Origin: Rhizobium mayense
Lineage (GTDB): Bacteria > Pseudomonadota > Alphaproteobacteria > Rhizobiales > Rhizobiaceae
Assembly: GCF_030272705.1 (NCBI RefSeq)
Contig: NZ_JARFYM010000002.1
Location: 186,001-250,000 of the forward strand
Reading direction: 5' to 3'
DNA length: 64,000 nt
This document shows, piece after piece, positions 50,419 to 59,638 of the stretch (its first letter is position 1; each line of letters opens with the position of its first letter). The position numbers were made by a program, and so were the translations under genes. Below the pieces are notes generated by a model. That model made no database searches and was not told the DNA's origin. It saw nothing but the letters and a program-made list of their open reading frames with translations.

Positions 50419-52137
50419 TTATTGCATACCCCGACCCGGGAGAATCCGCTCCTCGACCATTTCCGCGATACCAGACAGAAGCCCTTTCGGCGAAGGACTG
50501 TAATGCGGCAGCGCAAGTCGCGTAATGTGGGCATCGATGATCGTGGGCTTGCCTGATGCGAGTGCCTCGTCGAAGGCTCTTTCGAACTCGTCGATCGTCT
50601 CCACCCTGTATCCCTGTGCGCCGCAGGCCCTGGCATAGGCGACGTAGTCTGGATTGCCGAATTCCACCAGACCCGATTCCGCGTAAGCTTCGAGCTGATA
50701 AAGCTTGATGAGCTTAAACTCGCCGTCGTTGAAAATGATCCAGATGACAGGGATGTCGTATTGAACGGCGGTCAGAAGCTCGAAACCCGACAACAAATAG
50801 CACCCGTCGCCACAGCCAACGATCACGGGACGGTCAGGATTGGCGCATTTGGCGCCAAGCGCGCCATTGACATGTCCGGCCATCGGCCCGAACCCGCCGG
50901 GCTTGCGGAAGAACTGTCCCGGCGAAAGCTCAAGATAATAGCCGAGCCAGGCGAGGTGCGCGCCCGCATCTGCAAGCATAATGGCATTCGGCGGCAGGCG
51001 CTTGGAGACCGCTTGGGCCAGCTGTCCGGGATGGATATCATCGGTGAGATGGACGATCCGCTCCGCGTCGTAGTCGCGCCCCACGGCAGGCCGAGGTGGC
51101 ACGGCGGCAGCCTTCGGCCATATTTCCTTGTTGAGCGCCGCGACCGCGCGTTTCGCATCGCCGATGATGGCGGCGTCTGCCTTATAGACCTTGTCGATCT
51201 CGCCGATATCGATGTTGATGTGGACGAGCGTCTTGCCAGTCAGGAGGTCATCGCGAAAATTGAAGGTGGCGTGCTGCGCGAAGGAATTCCCCACCGCAAA
51301 GATCACATCGGCATCGAGGAAAGCCTTCCAGGCCGCGCTGTGGCCGCTGTCGCAGAACACACCGACAGAGAGAGGATGGCGCTCCGAGATGATGCCTTTT
51401 CCATCGAGCGTCGTCGCGAACGGTATCTGATAGCGCTCCAGGAGTTCCGTCAACTCCAGGCCCGCGCCGCTGCGAACGGCCCCGAAGCCGATCAAGGCCA
51501 ATATCTTCTTATTTTTGGCAATAGCATCCGCCAGAAGCCCAACAACCTCGCTCACCCGCTTGGGATCCGGTAGCACTGGACGCCGCTGGAGATTGATATC
51601 GCGGTAGTTGTCAACGGATACGCCATGATGCGTCAGGTTTTCCGGGACATGGATGTGAACCGGGCCAGGGCGGCCGTCAAAGGCCAGATTGACGGCCTCT
51701 TCGACAACGTCGCAGGTTTTGGCAGCATCCGTTAGCAGAAACGACTTCTTCGTGGTGGCCGCGAACATCGCCTGGGAATCCGGAGTGCGACTGACGCCGG
51801 AGGTTTCGTTCAGTGCGCCCTTTCCCTTCCAATCGAGGGAGGCGTAGCCGGAAACGGCCACTACCGGATAGGAATCCGACATGGCAACGGCCAGACCGGA
51901 GAACAAATTGAAGGCGCCCGGCCCCGCAGTCGCAAAGCAAAAGCCCAAACGATCCGAATGCATGGCATAGCCGCACGCCATGAACGAAGCCGCCTGTTCG
52001 TGGCGGGTAATGACGGCCTTGATTGAGGAATGTTTGAGGGCAAGCATGAGACCTGCGGCATTCTCGCCGGCTCCGCCAAAAGCGGCACCGACCCCCACTC
52101 CCTCAAGTGCCTTTACGATCGCCTCGTAGACTCTCAT
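50419..52137 (-). CDS. Thiamine-diphosphate enzyme, acetolactate synthase-like
   Basis: 572 residues from ATG 52137. The three-domain ThDP layout is clear: the N-terminal PYR domain with the catalytic Glu47 (TRHEQAASFMACGYA), the central domain (KNKKILALIGFGAVRSGAGLELTELLERY), and the C-terminal PP domain with the GDG-N diphosphate motif (GCGDGCYLLSGFELL, ending in IIFNDGEF). The family includes acetolactate synthase, benzoylformate decarboxylase and sulfoacetaldehyde acetyltransferase; the substrate cannot be told. It is 170 bp upstream of the heme fusion on the same strand. No small regulatory subunit is adjacent, so branched-chain biosynthesis is unlikely. Confidence 0.85.
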   Translation of the reverse strand: MRVYEAIVKALEGVGVGAAFGGAGENAAGLMLALKHSSIKAVITRHEQAASFMACGYAMHSDRLGFCFATAGPGAFNLFSGLAVAMSDSYPVVAVSGYASLDWKGKGALNETSGVSRTPDSQAMFAATTKKSFLLTDAAKTCDVVEEAVNLAFDGRPGPVHIHVPENLTHHGVSVDNYRDINLQRRPVLPDPKRVSEVVGLLADAIAKNKKILALIGFGAVRSGAGLELTELLERYQIPFATTLDGKGIISERHPLSVGVFCDSGHSAAWKAFLDADVIFAVGNSFAQHATFNFRDDLLTGKTLVHINIDIGEIDKVYKADAAIIGDAKRAVAALNKEIWPKAAAVPPRPAVGRDYDAERIVHLTDDIHPGQLAQAVSKRLPPNAIMLADAGAHLAWLGYYLELSPGQFFRKPGGFGPMAGHVNGALGAKCANPDRPVIVGCGDGCYLLSGFELLTAVQYDIPVIWIIFNDGEFKLIKLYQLEAYAESGLVEFGNPDYVAYARACGAQGYRVETIDEFERAFDEALASGKPTIIDAHITRLALPHYSPSPKGLLSGIAEMVEERILPGRGMQ

Positions 52138-52577
52138 CGAGAACACCCCCCAAACGCACATATGGACTGGTGCGCCTATTTCCCAACTGCGCTGTCAATA
52201 CGGAAAGACACTGCTTCTGCGTTTCAAGCATTCGCAAATATTAGGAAATATCTATAAGAGCCAAATCTGCCTGCTCAGACCCGTCGCGTTCCGCGCGAAA
52301 AAATCCAAGCAACCGAAGCTGAAATATGCTGTCGAATCAAACTGCGACTAGACGGGATGATGGCGCTATCCCTTATCGTTCCGACCATCTTTGCGCATTT
52401 TGAAATAAACTTCAACCTCAGATTACCACAAGGAAATAACGTCGAACCGCGGCTCCGATTATCTCGACCATAACAATGTTTAACGCAGTTTTTCTAGAGC
52501 AATTTATGATCGAAAACCCACCCAGTCAGACCGCAGCCGCTGTCGGGTCCGCCGAGGAGGCATGCACATGGCTGTCT
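52138..52577. other. AT-rich intergenic region upstream of the ThDP enzyme
   Basis: 440 bp, clearly more AT-rich than its surroundings, between the patatin-like gene's stop and the ThDP gene's start. It contains a direct repeat of AAATAT around 52237-52250 and probably the promoter for the minus-strand genes. A 55-codon plus-strand frame (52476-52643) runs out of it into the patatin gene and is not considered real. Confidence 0.5.
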
Positions 52578-55139
52578 CTAAAGTCGCGCGCTGAAGCGGT
52601 CGCGCGTCTGTGGCGGAACATTGAGCAATGCGAGTGCCGTTAGAAGCTCATCGCTCCACCCGGCTGGCAAAGCCGATGGCTCAGCGAACTCATCGGCGCC
52701 ACTGAGAAAGTGCTGGACGGCATGGAAGCCGAGCGCACGATAGACCTCGAACTGCTCCTCGCTGAAAAATTGATCGAGCGTCGTCTCGTGCGGAAACGTC
52801 GGGTTCCGCCGCTTATAGTCCATGATGTAGTCATTCTCGTCGCCGGTTAGCGACGACTTCACGTAAAGCAATATGCCCTTCTCGTCCTCACCATATTCTA
52901 TGATTCCGACGGCGGCATGAGGTCCCCTGGATTTTATTGGCCCGCCGGTATTGGATGCCATCTCGTTGGCCACTTCCAATGTTCTCTTCTGGATGTGCTG
53001 CCAGGGAAGCTCGATGCGGATACCGAGATCGATGCGCGCCATGACCTGGAGCTTCACGAAAGACTCAAACGTCATGCTCGGGTCAGCTTCCGCGTCGATG
53101 GCAAGGATGACCTTGCAGCGGCGGCGCAGCAATTCGTATATGCCGAGATTTTCGATATGGCCGCCGTCGGTCAGATAGACATTCAGCTTTTTCTCATCCA
53201 AACGACCCGCGGTTTCATTGGCGAAATACCAAGTACCGAAATTCGACCACCACCGGTTCCACCAGCGACGCAACGCGTCGAGCCTTGCCGGATTGGCAAG
53301 CCAGTAACCGAGACGGACGTTCAGTAAGGAAAGGCTGAAGGTCAATATTCTGACGGTATGGTTTCCCATATTCGCGGATGCTGCCGCACCGGACGTGGCC
53401 ATCGCTGTCGCAAGACTGAGCGACGGGACAACATCCTCCATCTCCTGCGTCGCCACATAGCGCGTTGCCTGGCTACCGATAAACAACGGGCTAAAGATGA
53501 AATTGTCGGCATTGCGACCACGCTTGTTGAGGGCCTTCGACGCGATCAGATTGATCGTGGTGTTGACAAGAAGATAGGGCGAATAGGCGGCTCCCCGGCT
53601 CCAATGGCCTCTCCCGGCATCGAACTGTTTTAACGACGAGAATTTCCAGCGGTCGACATCGATCGATGGCTTGTTGCTTCCAAGACGTACACGCTCAAAC
53701 AGGAAGGCCCGACTGAGACGGTCCCGGTAGAGCTGGTTGAGCGAGTTGGAGTTGGGACCGATGAAGAGGCAGACGAAGGCGAGCAGCAAGGCGACCCACA
53801 GATAGAGCGACCCGATGGCACCGAGCCTCCCGATCGCAGGGATATGGTCCGCGACAAGGGCAGACGCCGCAGAAAGCCATGACGGCGCGACGGGCGTGGG
53901 CGGAGGAGCAGAGCCCAGGTCGGCAACGGGCGTAATCTCCCAGAAACTGAGATAGAGATAGGAGACCCATAGCAGCAGCGGCACGACGAGGGCGGCAAGA
54001 TAGAGGGCGATGCGGCTCGCATATTTCTGCAGCGCTGCCGTCCAGGTCGCCTCTCCAAGCGTCGCTCTCGCGATGTTGGCGAGCTTCTGTGCCGCGCCGA
54101 TTAGCGCGAGCGCTGTAGGGAGGAGGACGCTGGCGAGCCCGGGAACCACATGCGCGATGGCCAAAAGGAGGCTCTTCAAGCCGCTGTTTTCAAGACCAGC
54201 AATGTTTGCCTCAGCGGTCGTTGATCCCTCGAACATACCGCTGAGGATGAGCGGTTGCAGTTCGAGGAGAAAGGCGCCGGCGATGACAGCCACAAGCCAA
54301 CCGAGCATCCATGCAAGCCGTTCGCGCGTCACCAACTGGCTAGTCTGAAATGTCAGGGAGGTTGCGATCGCGCTGACGAACATCAGGGCTAAGACGACGA
54401 TGGTTACATTGATCGTCAATGTAAAGGCTTCCAGGCCCTTGATGGTGATCAAGGGTAGCCCGCTGCCGCTGAGTGGAAAGCCGACGATATCCGGCTGCCC
54501 TAGATCGGTGGAACGAGGATTGCAGGCGACGGTGAATACGGCAAGTAGAAGCAGGATTGGCAGGACGATCAGCGCGTTCACCAGCAGTCCGCGCATCAAA
54601 AGCGCAAAGCTCGTCAGATAATCGATCGTTCCGTTCGGGACGAGGAAGTTCGAATAGTTTCTGAGATGCTGGATTTCCGGCGTCTCCTGGGAATCGAGCT
54701 TGCTGGCAAAAGGAAACGTATAGGGCTCCTGCATCATGCCCGAGACGATGGATGTACCGATGTAGCCGCCGCCGGACACCGTGGAGAGATAATCGAACGC
54801 GTCGAAGACATGTGGCTCGCCATCGCGCGTCAGCGAATCCAGCGCCTGCGAGGCACCCAGGCAAAAAGCGGCGGAACGGATGCCGCCGCCGGAAAACGAA
54901 AGCCCGGTCAGGTTGCTGCCGGTCTCCATCCGAACCGTGCCGCGCCTGCTTGTCCCAGTATAGTCCTGCGACAGTTTCGCGGCATGACGGGGGACGTGGA
55001 ACCTCATGCCTGCGGCGCCTTGCGTTGTCGAGTGGCGGTGGGCGCGATCCGCTTCGACGCCGCCACTTTGTAGTGACTCCCGCCGGAAATTGACGACATC
55101 CAGCTCCCGTTTGAAGATTGCTTCGAAATCCAGGGTCAT
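52578..55139 (-). CDS. Patatin-like phospholipase with large membrane insert
   Basis: 853 residues from ATG 55139 (GTG 55148 is an alternative). The oxyanion loop is SFSGGGIRSAAF (Gly-rich, residues 82-91), the nucleophile is Ser122 in YLSTVSGGGYIG, and the catalytic Asp is in YLTDGGHIENLGIYELLRRR near residue 660. Between nucleophile and Asp lies a long insert with six to eight predicted membrane helices (about 180-440). The catalytic parts are therefore membrane-anchored. Patatins hydrolyse phospholipid or other acyl esters and release free fatty acids. It is on the same strand as, and upstream of, the heme dioxygenase fusion, which could supply that enzyme with substrate. Confidence 0.83.
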   Translation of the reverse strand: MTLDFEAIFKRELDVVNFRRESLQSGGVEADRAHRHSTTQGAAGMRFHVPRHAAKLSQDYTGTSRRGTVRMETGSNLTGLSFSGGGIRSAAFCLGASQALDSLTRDGEPHVFDAFDYLSTVSGGGYIGTSIVSGMMQEPYTFPFASKLDSQETPEIQHLRNYSNFLVPNGTIDYLTSFALLMRGLLVNALIVLPILLLLAVFTVACNPRSTDLGQPDIVGFPLSGSGLPLITIKGLEAFTLTINVTIVVLALMFVSAIATSLTFQTSQLVTRERLAWMLGWLVAVIAGAFLLELQPLILSGMFEGSTTAEANIAGLENSGLKSLLLAIAHVVPGLASVLLPTALALIGAAQKLANIARATLGEATWTAALQKYASRIALYLAALVVPLLLWVSYLYLSFWEITPVADLGSAPPPTPVAPSWLSAASALVADHIPAIGRLGAIGSLYLWVALLLAFVCLFIGPNSNSLNQLYRDRLSRAFLFERVRLGSNKPSIDVDRWKFSSLKQFDAGRGHWSRGAAYSPYLLVNTTINLIASKALNKRGRNADNFIFSPLFIGSQATRYVATQEMEDVVPSLSLATAMATSGAAASANMGNHTVRILTFSLSLLNVRLGYWLANPARLDALRRWWNRWWSNFGTWYFANETAGRLDEKKLNVYLTDGGHIENLGIYELLRRRCKVILAIDAEADPSMTFESFVKLQVMARIDLGIRIELPWQHIQKRTLEVANEMASNTGGPIKSRGPHAAVGIIEYGEDEKGILLYVKSSLTGDENDYIMDYKRRNPTFPHETTLDQFFSEEQFEVYRALGFHAVQHFLSGADEFAEPSALPAGWSDELLTALALLNVPPQTRDRFSARL

Positions 55140-55262
55140 GCGCCCCACCCATCACCGAGAACGGTTGTCGCCCAAAAAAATGCGCCCTAGAACTGTATCA
55201 GAAATGTCTTGCGGCGTAAGACGCATTCTCGTCCCACGGAGCCACGTCCGATCCCGCGTCGG

Positions 55263-56057
55263 CTAACGCAACATGTCCTCCAGCGCGTTCCGCATGGATG
55301 TGCTCGGTATTCCAAAGACACCACCATAGGGCTTGTCCAGATCGGCGATAACGAAGATGACAGTCGAAATCGCTAGCGCCCCAATGCCGATCGCAACGAC
55401 CGTGAAGCGATTATGCTTCGCCTGAAGGCCAAAGCTGACAAAAACCAACATTAGCCAGAACATCAATACGCGCGAAAAGAGACCCGACATCGTGCCTTGC
55501 GCATCCTCGATCACGGCCTCGCGCCGGTGCATGACGTCGTCAAAAGACAGGCGGCAAGCAGCAAGCTGGTTCTGATGAAATGCATCCTTTGGGTCGAGCG
55601 CTGCAAGTGACAGCCCGACGCCGGTAATTAGCGCCTTCAAAGTGCTGTCCTCACCGACGCGCGCGACTCCTGCCAAATTGGGAAGCACGACGCCGGCCGG
55701 CTTCTCCTCCTCAGGCCAAGTGCTCGCGATAACGCCGGCGGTATATTCGCGCAGAACAGCTCTCATGGCTTCGGTTTCCGCTCCATAGCCCTGCAGACAT
55801 TGGTCGAACGCAGCAAGGCTTGCGGCATACATGCGGCGATCACGATCGGTGGTATCGAAAGAAGACTTCACCGATGCCAAGAGCAGGCTGAGAACCAGGG
55901 CGGTGAAGGTCACAAGCAGGCCCGTCACCAGCCGCAGCGCCTCGATGTTGTGATCCGAGAGATGCTGATCCGACAGCCGCTGCCTCAAGTAAAATCCAAG
56001 GGCCGCGCTCGCCGCCAGCAAACCGAACGCCACGAAAGCCAACTGAATTTCGCCCAT
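55263..56057 (-). CDS. DUF4239 membrane protein
   Basis: 264 residues from ATG 56057; a TTG at 56087 has a nearer GATGAGGA but awkward spacing. Two membrane helices at the N-terminus (LAFVAFGLLAASAALGFYLRQRL and ALRLVTGLLVTFTALVLSLLLASV), a soluble helical centre, and two at the C-terminus (LFSRVLMFWLMLVFVSFGL, FTVVAIGIGALAISTVIFVIADLDKPYGG). The end motif DLDKPYGGVFGI is typical of DUF4239, a bestrophin-like family of unknown function. It is 123 bp upstream of the patatin gene on the same strand. Confidence 0.75.
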   Translation of the reverse strand: MGEIQLAFVAFGLLAASAALGFYLRQRLSDQHLSDHNIEALRLVTGLLVTFTALVLSLLLASVKSSFDTTDRDRRMYAASLAAFDQCLQGYGAETEAMRAVLREYTAGVIASTWPEEEKPAGVVLPNLAGVARVGEDSTLKALITGVGLSLAALDPKDAFHQNQLAACRLSFDDVMHRREAVIEDAQGTMSGLFSRVLMFWLMLVFVSFGLQAKHNRFTVVAIGIGALAISTVIFVIADLDKPYGGVFGIPSTSMRNALEDMLR

Positions 56058-56280
56058 GATCCCGTTGCCAGCTTGGTTTGCGTTCAATCCTCATCGCGCC
56101 GGGTCCAGTGCAAACCCGGTCGCGCTGTTTCCAAGATTCGAGAAACAGTCCCCAATTTATAATCCTGCTATTCCCGGACTAGCGCAAGCGAGAGCGCACC
56201 GCTCCATCATTTTAGGCTCTTCATAAAGGTCCAGCATAAGTATGTTCAGCTGAAAGCGAAGAATAGCTGCGCCAAAAGAG

Positions 56281-57231
56281 CTATCGCTTTCCTTCGGAAG
56301 GCGAATCTATATTGATCTGCAGCCGGTCGCGGCCGGCGACTTTGGCGCCGTAAAGGGCAAGATCAGCGCGTCGATAGACTTCTGCCAGCATGTCGCCCCC
56401 TCTGGCGACGGCCAGGCCCGCCGAGAACGTGTAGGAAAAATCCGACGGATCCGGAAGCGGTCTGCTGTCGCGCACGATCGCGAGCATGCAGTGAATGATA
56501 CTCGCGGCTTCATCAGTGGACGTCCTTGGCATGACCAGGACGAATTCCTCTCCCCCCACTCGGCCGAAACAATCTGTTCGACGCACCTGAGCCTGGATCA
56601 GCCCGGCGAAGTCTCTCAAAATCATGTCGCCGGCGTGGTGGCCAAGACTGTCATTGATATATTTGAAATTGTCGATGTCGAAGATGGCTAGGCATCCGAG
56701 CGTTTGATCGGCGGCAGCCGGCACTCCCAGCAGCTCTTGCAGCCGTGCCATGACATAGCGCCGGTTGGCGACGCCGGTCAGCTCGTCCGTCTGCGCAGCT
56801 TTGATCGCCACATCGCGATCTTGTCGCAGGTCACGTTCGTTCGCCCTGATCCGAGTGATGTCGCTGGCAATACACAGCATCCAACCGTTTTCGCGCACGG
56901 TCTCCGTCATCCAAAGCCAACGACCGTCGTGGAGGTCCGTCTCGAAGGCGCGAAAGCTCACTTTGCCGCGCCGCGACTGCGTGGAGCGCAGCCATTCTTC
57001 GAAATTCACCGCGGCGATCACCGTGCCCCGCTTCAGACTATAATTGCACCGCATAATATCCGCCCAAAGCGGCTGCTGATCGGTCGCGATAAAGAAGGCT
57101 GAACGAAATGCGGGATTGGCAAATTGCAGTCGATCTTCAGCATCGTAGAGCGCGATCAACACCTGGGTGTCCGCCGCCATCGGGCCGAGCTGTTCAAGAA
57201 GTTTTCTTGTGTCGTTGTTCAGGGAAATCAT
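56281..57231 (-). CDS. Diguanylate cyclase with N-terminal PAS domain
   Basis: 316 residues. Residues about 20-130 form a PAS fold (QVLIALYDAEDRLQFANPAFRSAFF, later GWMLCIASDITRIRANERDLR). The GGDEF domain follows, starting DELTGVANRRYVMARL with IFDIDNFKYINDSLGHHAGD, and has an intact active site GGEEF (RVGGEEFVLVMP). The inhibitory I-site R-x2-D is present five residues before it (RRTDCFGRVGG). It should make cyclic di-GMP and be product-inhibited. No EAL domain is fused. No ligand for the PAS domain is evident. It stands alone upstream of the DUF4239 gene. Confidence 0.9.
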   Translation of the reverse strand: MISLNNDTRKLLEQLGPMAADTQVLIALYDAEDRLQFANPAFRSAFFIATDQQPLWADIMRCNYSLKRGTVIAAVNFEEWLRSTQSRRGKVSFRAFETDLHDGRWLWMTETVRENGWMLCIASDITRIRANERDLRQDRDVAIKAAQTDELTGVANRRYVMARLQELLGVPAAADQTLGCLAIFDIDNFKYINDSLGHHAGDMILRDFAGLIQAQVRRTDCFGRVGGEEFVLVMPRTSTDEAASIIHCMLAIVRDSRPLPDPSDFSYTFSAGLAVARGGDMLAEVYRRADLALYGAKVAGRDRLQINIDSPSEGKR

Positions 57232-57476
57232 TGTCCACTTCGCAACAAGGACTCGGAGCTTTGAACCTAAATGCTATAGCGGAAAAAATTCGTAAAGCTA
57301 AAATACCGACTTGCTTAAGGATCGTGTCGCTCTGACGCACCGCGGCCCCATTCCAGCCGTCACGGCCAGAGGGCCGGCGGGGTGATATGCGCATTGAAAA
57401 ACCAGGCAGACACCGGTCGCGCAAGCGAATGCGGTGACGAGATCTGGTCTGTCACCGCATCGCGCGAAGCCGCAAG

Positions 57477-57620
57477 ATGCTGACAAGCGCCGAACTCGAC
57501 AAATTTACGGAAGACGGGACGGTCAACAAGTGGCTCGCCGACTTCGATAAGATGTTCCAGGAGTTCGGAACGGTCAAAAACCCGCTTCCGCCGGAGCAAT
57601 ATTACGAGGCAAAGCTGTTC
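57477..57620 (+). pseudogene. Remnant of a substrate-binding-protein-like gene (C-terminal piece)
   Basis: About 48 codons (TSAELDKFTEDGTVNKWLAD, then the KNPLPPEQYYEAKLF end) look like the end of an NMT1/SsuA-type periplasmic binding protein of a sulfonate or similar importer. Upstream the frame is quickly closed by a stop and no start or binding domain exists. Right after AKLF (57620) the sequence switches to a sulfatase reading frame at 57625. The identification of this piece is tentative because it is short. Confidence 0.45.
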
Positions 57621-57624
57621 GCCC

Positions 57625-58134
57625 GAGCCAAGCGTCCGCGTTCCCGCGATCGTCTGGTCGCCGGGCCGTGTCCAATCCGGGCGTGTCGTTGACGATCTCG
57701 TATCGCTATTCGATTTCGGGCCGACAATCCTGGAACTAGCCGGCCTGCAGAAACCCAAGTGGATGGAAGCCCGCTCGCTGCTTCCCTATCTGACGGGCGA
57801 GCAAACGGAAGCTCGGGAATTTGTTTTCGCCGAACATGCGGGCGACCGCATCCTGAGCGGCACCGAGTTCATGACGATGATCCGCGACAGGCGCTGGAAA
57901 CTCGTCCACTTCGTTGAGAGCGACGAAGGTCAGCTTTTCGATCTTATCGCCGATCCGCAAGAGATCGACGACCTGTGGGATAAAGCCGAACATCAGGACA
58001 CGAAACGTCTGCTGATCAACGAAATTCTCAAATGGCGCATTCGCAGCGATCTGAAGACACAAGGCTGGACGGAAGCAATCGTCCAAGCCGGCGCCGGCCA
58101 TAGTCCGATCAAGAAGACACCCGAAGCCCGCTGA
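57625..58134 (+). pseudogene. Remnant of a sulfatase gene (C-terminal 169 codons)
   Basis: The frame is open from 57625 to the stop at 58134, starting abruptly with EPSVRVPAIVWSPGRVQSGR. Sulfatase features are RVPAIVW, VVDDLVSLFDFGPTILELAG, SLLPYLTGEQ, IRDRRWKLVHF and LFDLIADPQEIDDL, all from the C-terminal third of the family. The N-terminal active site with the formylglycine C-x-P-x-R motif is missing, so it cannot be active. An internal ATG (57763) could express a 123-residue fragment. The junction with the preceding binding-protein piece suggests a deletion that fused two former sulfur-scavenging genes. Confidence 0.8.
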
Positions 58135-58160
58135 AGCCAGGGCGATCGGCTTCGTAAAGA

Positions 58161-58192
58161 GGGAACGCGGCTCGGATCTGAGACGCGTTCCC
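58161..58192. terminator. Hairpin between convergent remnant and peroxiredoxin gene
   Basis: GGGAACGCG (58161-58169) and CGCGTTCCC (58184-58192) form a perfect 9-bp stem with a 14-nt loop, between the plus-strand stop (58134) and the minus-strand stop (58205). No T run follows on either strand, so termination efficiency is uncertain. Confidence 0.5.
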
Positions 58193-58204
58193 GAGTGTGC
58201 CTAC

Positions 58205-58864
58205 TTAGGCCGACGGCTGCTTCGTCTTGCGGAGATAGGGCAGGATAGTGTCGAACGCGCCGAAACGGGTGATGGCGTCCTCGTTGGATACGGCGGCGGT
58301 TATGATGACATCCTCGCCCTGCTGCCAGTTCGCCGGCGTGGCAACCTGATGCTTCGCGGTCAATTGAATGGAATCGATGGCGCGCAGGATTTCATTGAAA
58401 TTGCGGCCCGTCGTCATCGGATAGGTCAGGATCAGCTTGATCTTCTTGTCGGGGCCGATGACGAAAACCGAGCGCACGGTGGCGTTGTCGGCGGGCGTGC
58501 GGCCTTCCGAGCTTTCACCAGCACCGGCCGGCAGCATGTCATAGAGCTTCGCGACGTTGAGGTCCTTGTCGCCGATCAGCGGATATTCGACTTCGAAACC
58601 GGTCGCCGTCTTGATGTCGCTCTTCCACTTGCTGTGGCTTTCGACCGGATCGACGGAAATGCCGATGATCTTCACGCCACGATTGGCGAATTCCTGCTCG
58701 AGGCCCGCCATTGCGCCGAGCTCGGTCGTGCAGACCGGTGTGAAATTCTTGGGATGCGAAAAAAGCACCGCCCAGCCGTTGCCAATCCAGTCGTGGAATT
58801 GAATCTGTCCACGGGTCGTGTCGGCGGTAAAATCGGGTGCGATATCGTTGATACGCAGGCTCAT
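58205..58864 (-). CDS. 1-Cys peroxiredoxin (Prx6/LsfA type)
   Basis: 219 residues from ATG 58864 (GGAGG 7 bp upstream). The peroxidatic Cys is in HPKNFTPVCTTELGAM (PVCTTE motif, about residue 46), with Arg at RSVFVIGPDKKI; the C-terminal extension (VATPANWQQGEDVIIT) is typical of Prx6. No resolving Cys is seen, so it is a 1-Cys enzyme reduced by an external donor. Relatives such as LsfA of Pseudomonas are induced in sulfur starvation and lie near sulfonate or sulfate-ester genes. That fits the adjacent SsuABC-like importer and sulfatase remnant. Confidence 0.9.
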   Translation of the reverse strand: MSLRINDIAPDFTADTTRGQIQFHDWIGNGWAVLFSHPKNFTPVCTTELGAMAGLEQEFANRGVKIIGISVDPVESHSKWKSDIKTATGFEVEYPLIGDKDLNVAKLYDMLPAGAGESSEGRTPADNATVRSVFVIGPDKKIKLILTYPMTTGRNFNEILRAIDSIQLTAKHQVATPANWQQGEDVIITAAVSNEDAITRFGAFDTILPYLRKTKQPSA

Positions 58865-58980
58865 GGTGTATCCTCCAAATAGTGGATCGTCGTCCTTGTT
58901 AAGATAATTGACGACTAAAGTTGGGTTCAAAGAATCTGCCAAAGGATGGCGTTTAATGCTTTCAAAGAAAAGCCTTCTTG

Positions 58981-59565
58981 TTAAACGGTCGCACCAGCCG
59001 CGGACATTGAATTCCGCGGTCTCCGGCGTCTAGCGCGCACCTTCAGCATCTCCAGCATGCCATACCCACTCGGCCAGCGCCCGAAGCCGCTCGCGACATT
59101 GATATGGCCCGCAAGGCCGATATTCCGGATATCGGACTTCCAGAGGTGCCCGAACAGCGTAAGGCGGTCAAGCGTCATATATATGTCGTTCAGGCTTCCG
59201 ATCGCCATGCTGGGAAAGGGCAAAGCCTCGGTGGGCATGGTTCCGAAAGAGATATGCCCCGCATGCAGCGCCTCGGCCGCCGGAAGATCACAGGGCGCGA
59301 CGAGCAACGCGCCTTTGACTCGTTGCGCCGTCGGGCGGCCCGCCAGCCTCGCGGCCAGCACGCAACCGAGGCTGTGAGCGACGATGTACGCATCCCCCGC
59401 CTCCTCCAGCGCCGCGTCAAGCCTCGTCATCCACGCTCGCAGGTTTGGATGATCCCAATCCTCCTGATCCAGCAGACGGCAATCCGGCTGATCCTGCAGC
59501 CAGTAATGTTGCCAATGCCCCTCTCCCGACCCAAACAGACCCGGCAAGATCAGCACTCTGCTCAT
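58981..59565 (-). CDS. RBBP9/YdeN-type alpha/beta hydrolase
   Basis: 194 residues from ATG 59565. The RBBP9 family pattern is VLILPGLFGSGEGHWQHYWLQDQPDCRLLDQEDWDHPNLRAWMTRLDAAL, then the nucleophile elbow VAHSLGCVLAARLAG with the catalytic Ser, and the His in LAGHINVASGFGRWPSGYGML. Members are small serine hydrolases of unclear substrate. The C-terminus is extended by a basic stretch (VRARRRRPRNS). It lies 116 bp upstream of the peroxiredoxin gene on the same strand; a shared role is possible but unproven. Confidence 0.85.
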   Translation of the reverse strand: MSRVLILPGLFGSGEGHWQHYWLQDQPDCRLLDQEDWDHPNLRAWMTRLDAALEEAGDAYIVAHSLGCVLAARLAGRPTAQRVKGALLVAPCDLPAAEALHAGHISFGTMPTEALPFPSMAIGSLNDIYMTLDRLTLFGHLWKSDIRNIGLAGHINVASGFGRWPSGYGMLEMLKVRARRRRPRNSMSAAGATV

Positions 59566-59638
59566 CACAGCCCCATCATCGCGATTTGAAGATGCGGCAC
59601 GCGCCGCGCGAAGGGTTCGCAATCAGGGGAATTGAGCA

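Noticed and set aside
48866..50503. Long plus-strand frame of 545 codons antisense to the heme fusion gene
   Set aside because: Arg-rich translation without family features; it is a GC-content shadow of the well-supported minus-strand gene.
50419..52137. Acetolactate synthase for branched-chain amino acid synthesis (ilvB)
   Set aside because: No small regulatory subunit or other ilv gene is nearby, and context is catabolic or lipid-related; only the ThDP family can be supported.
52476..52643. 55-codon plus-strand frame in the AT-rich gap before the ThDP gene
   Set aside because: No ribosome site, overlaps the end of the patatin gene on the other strand, and resembles no family.
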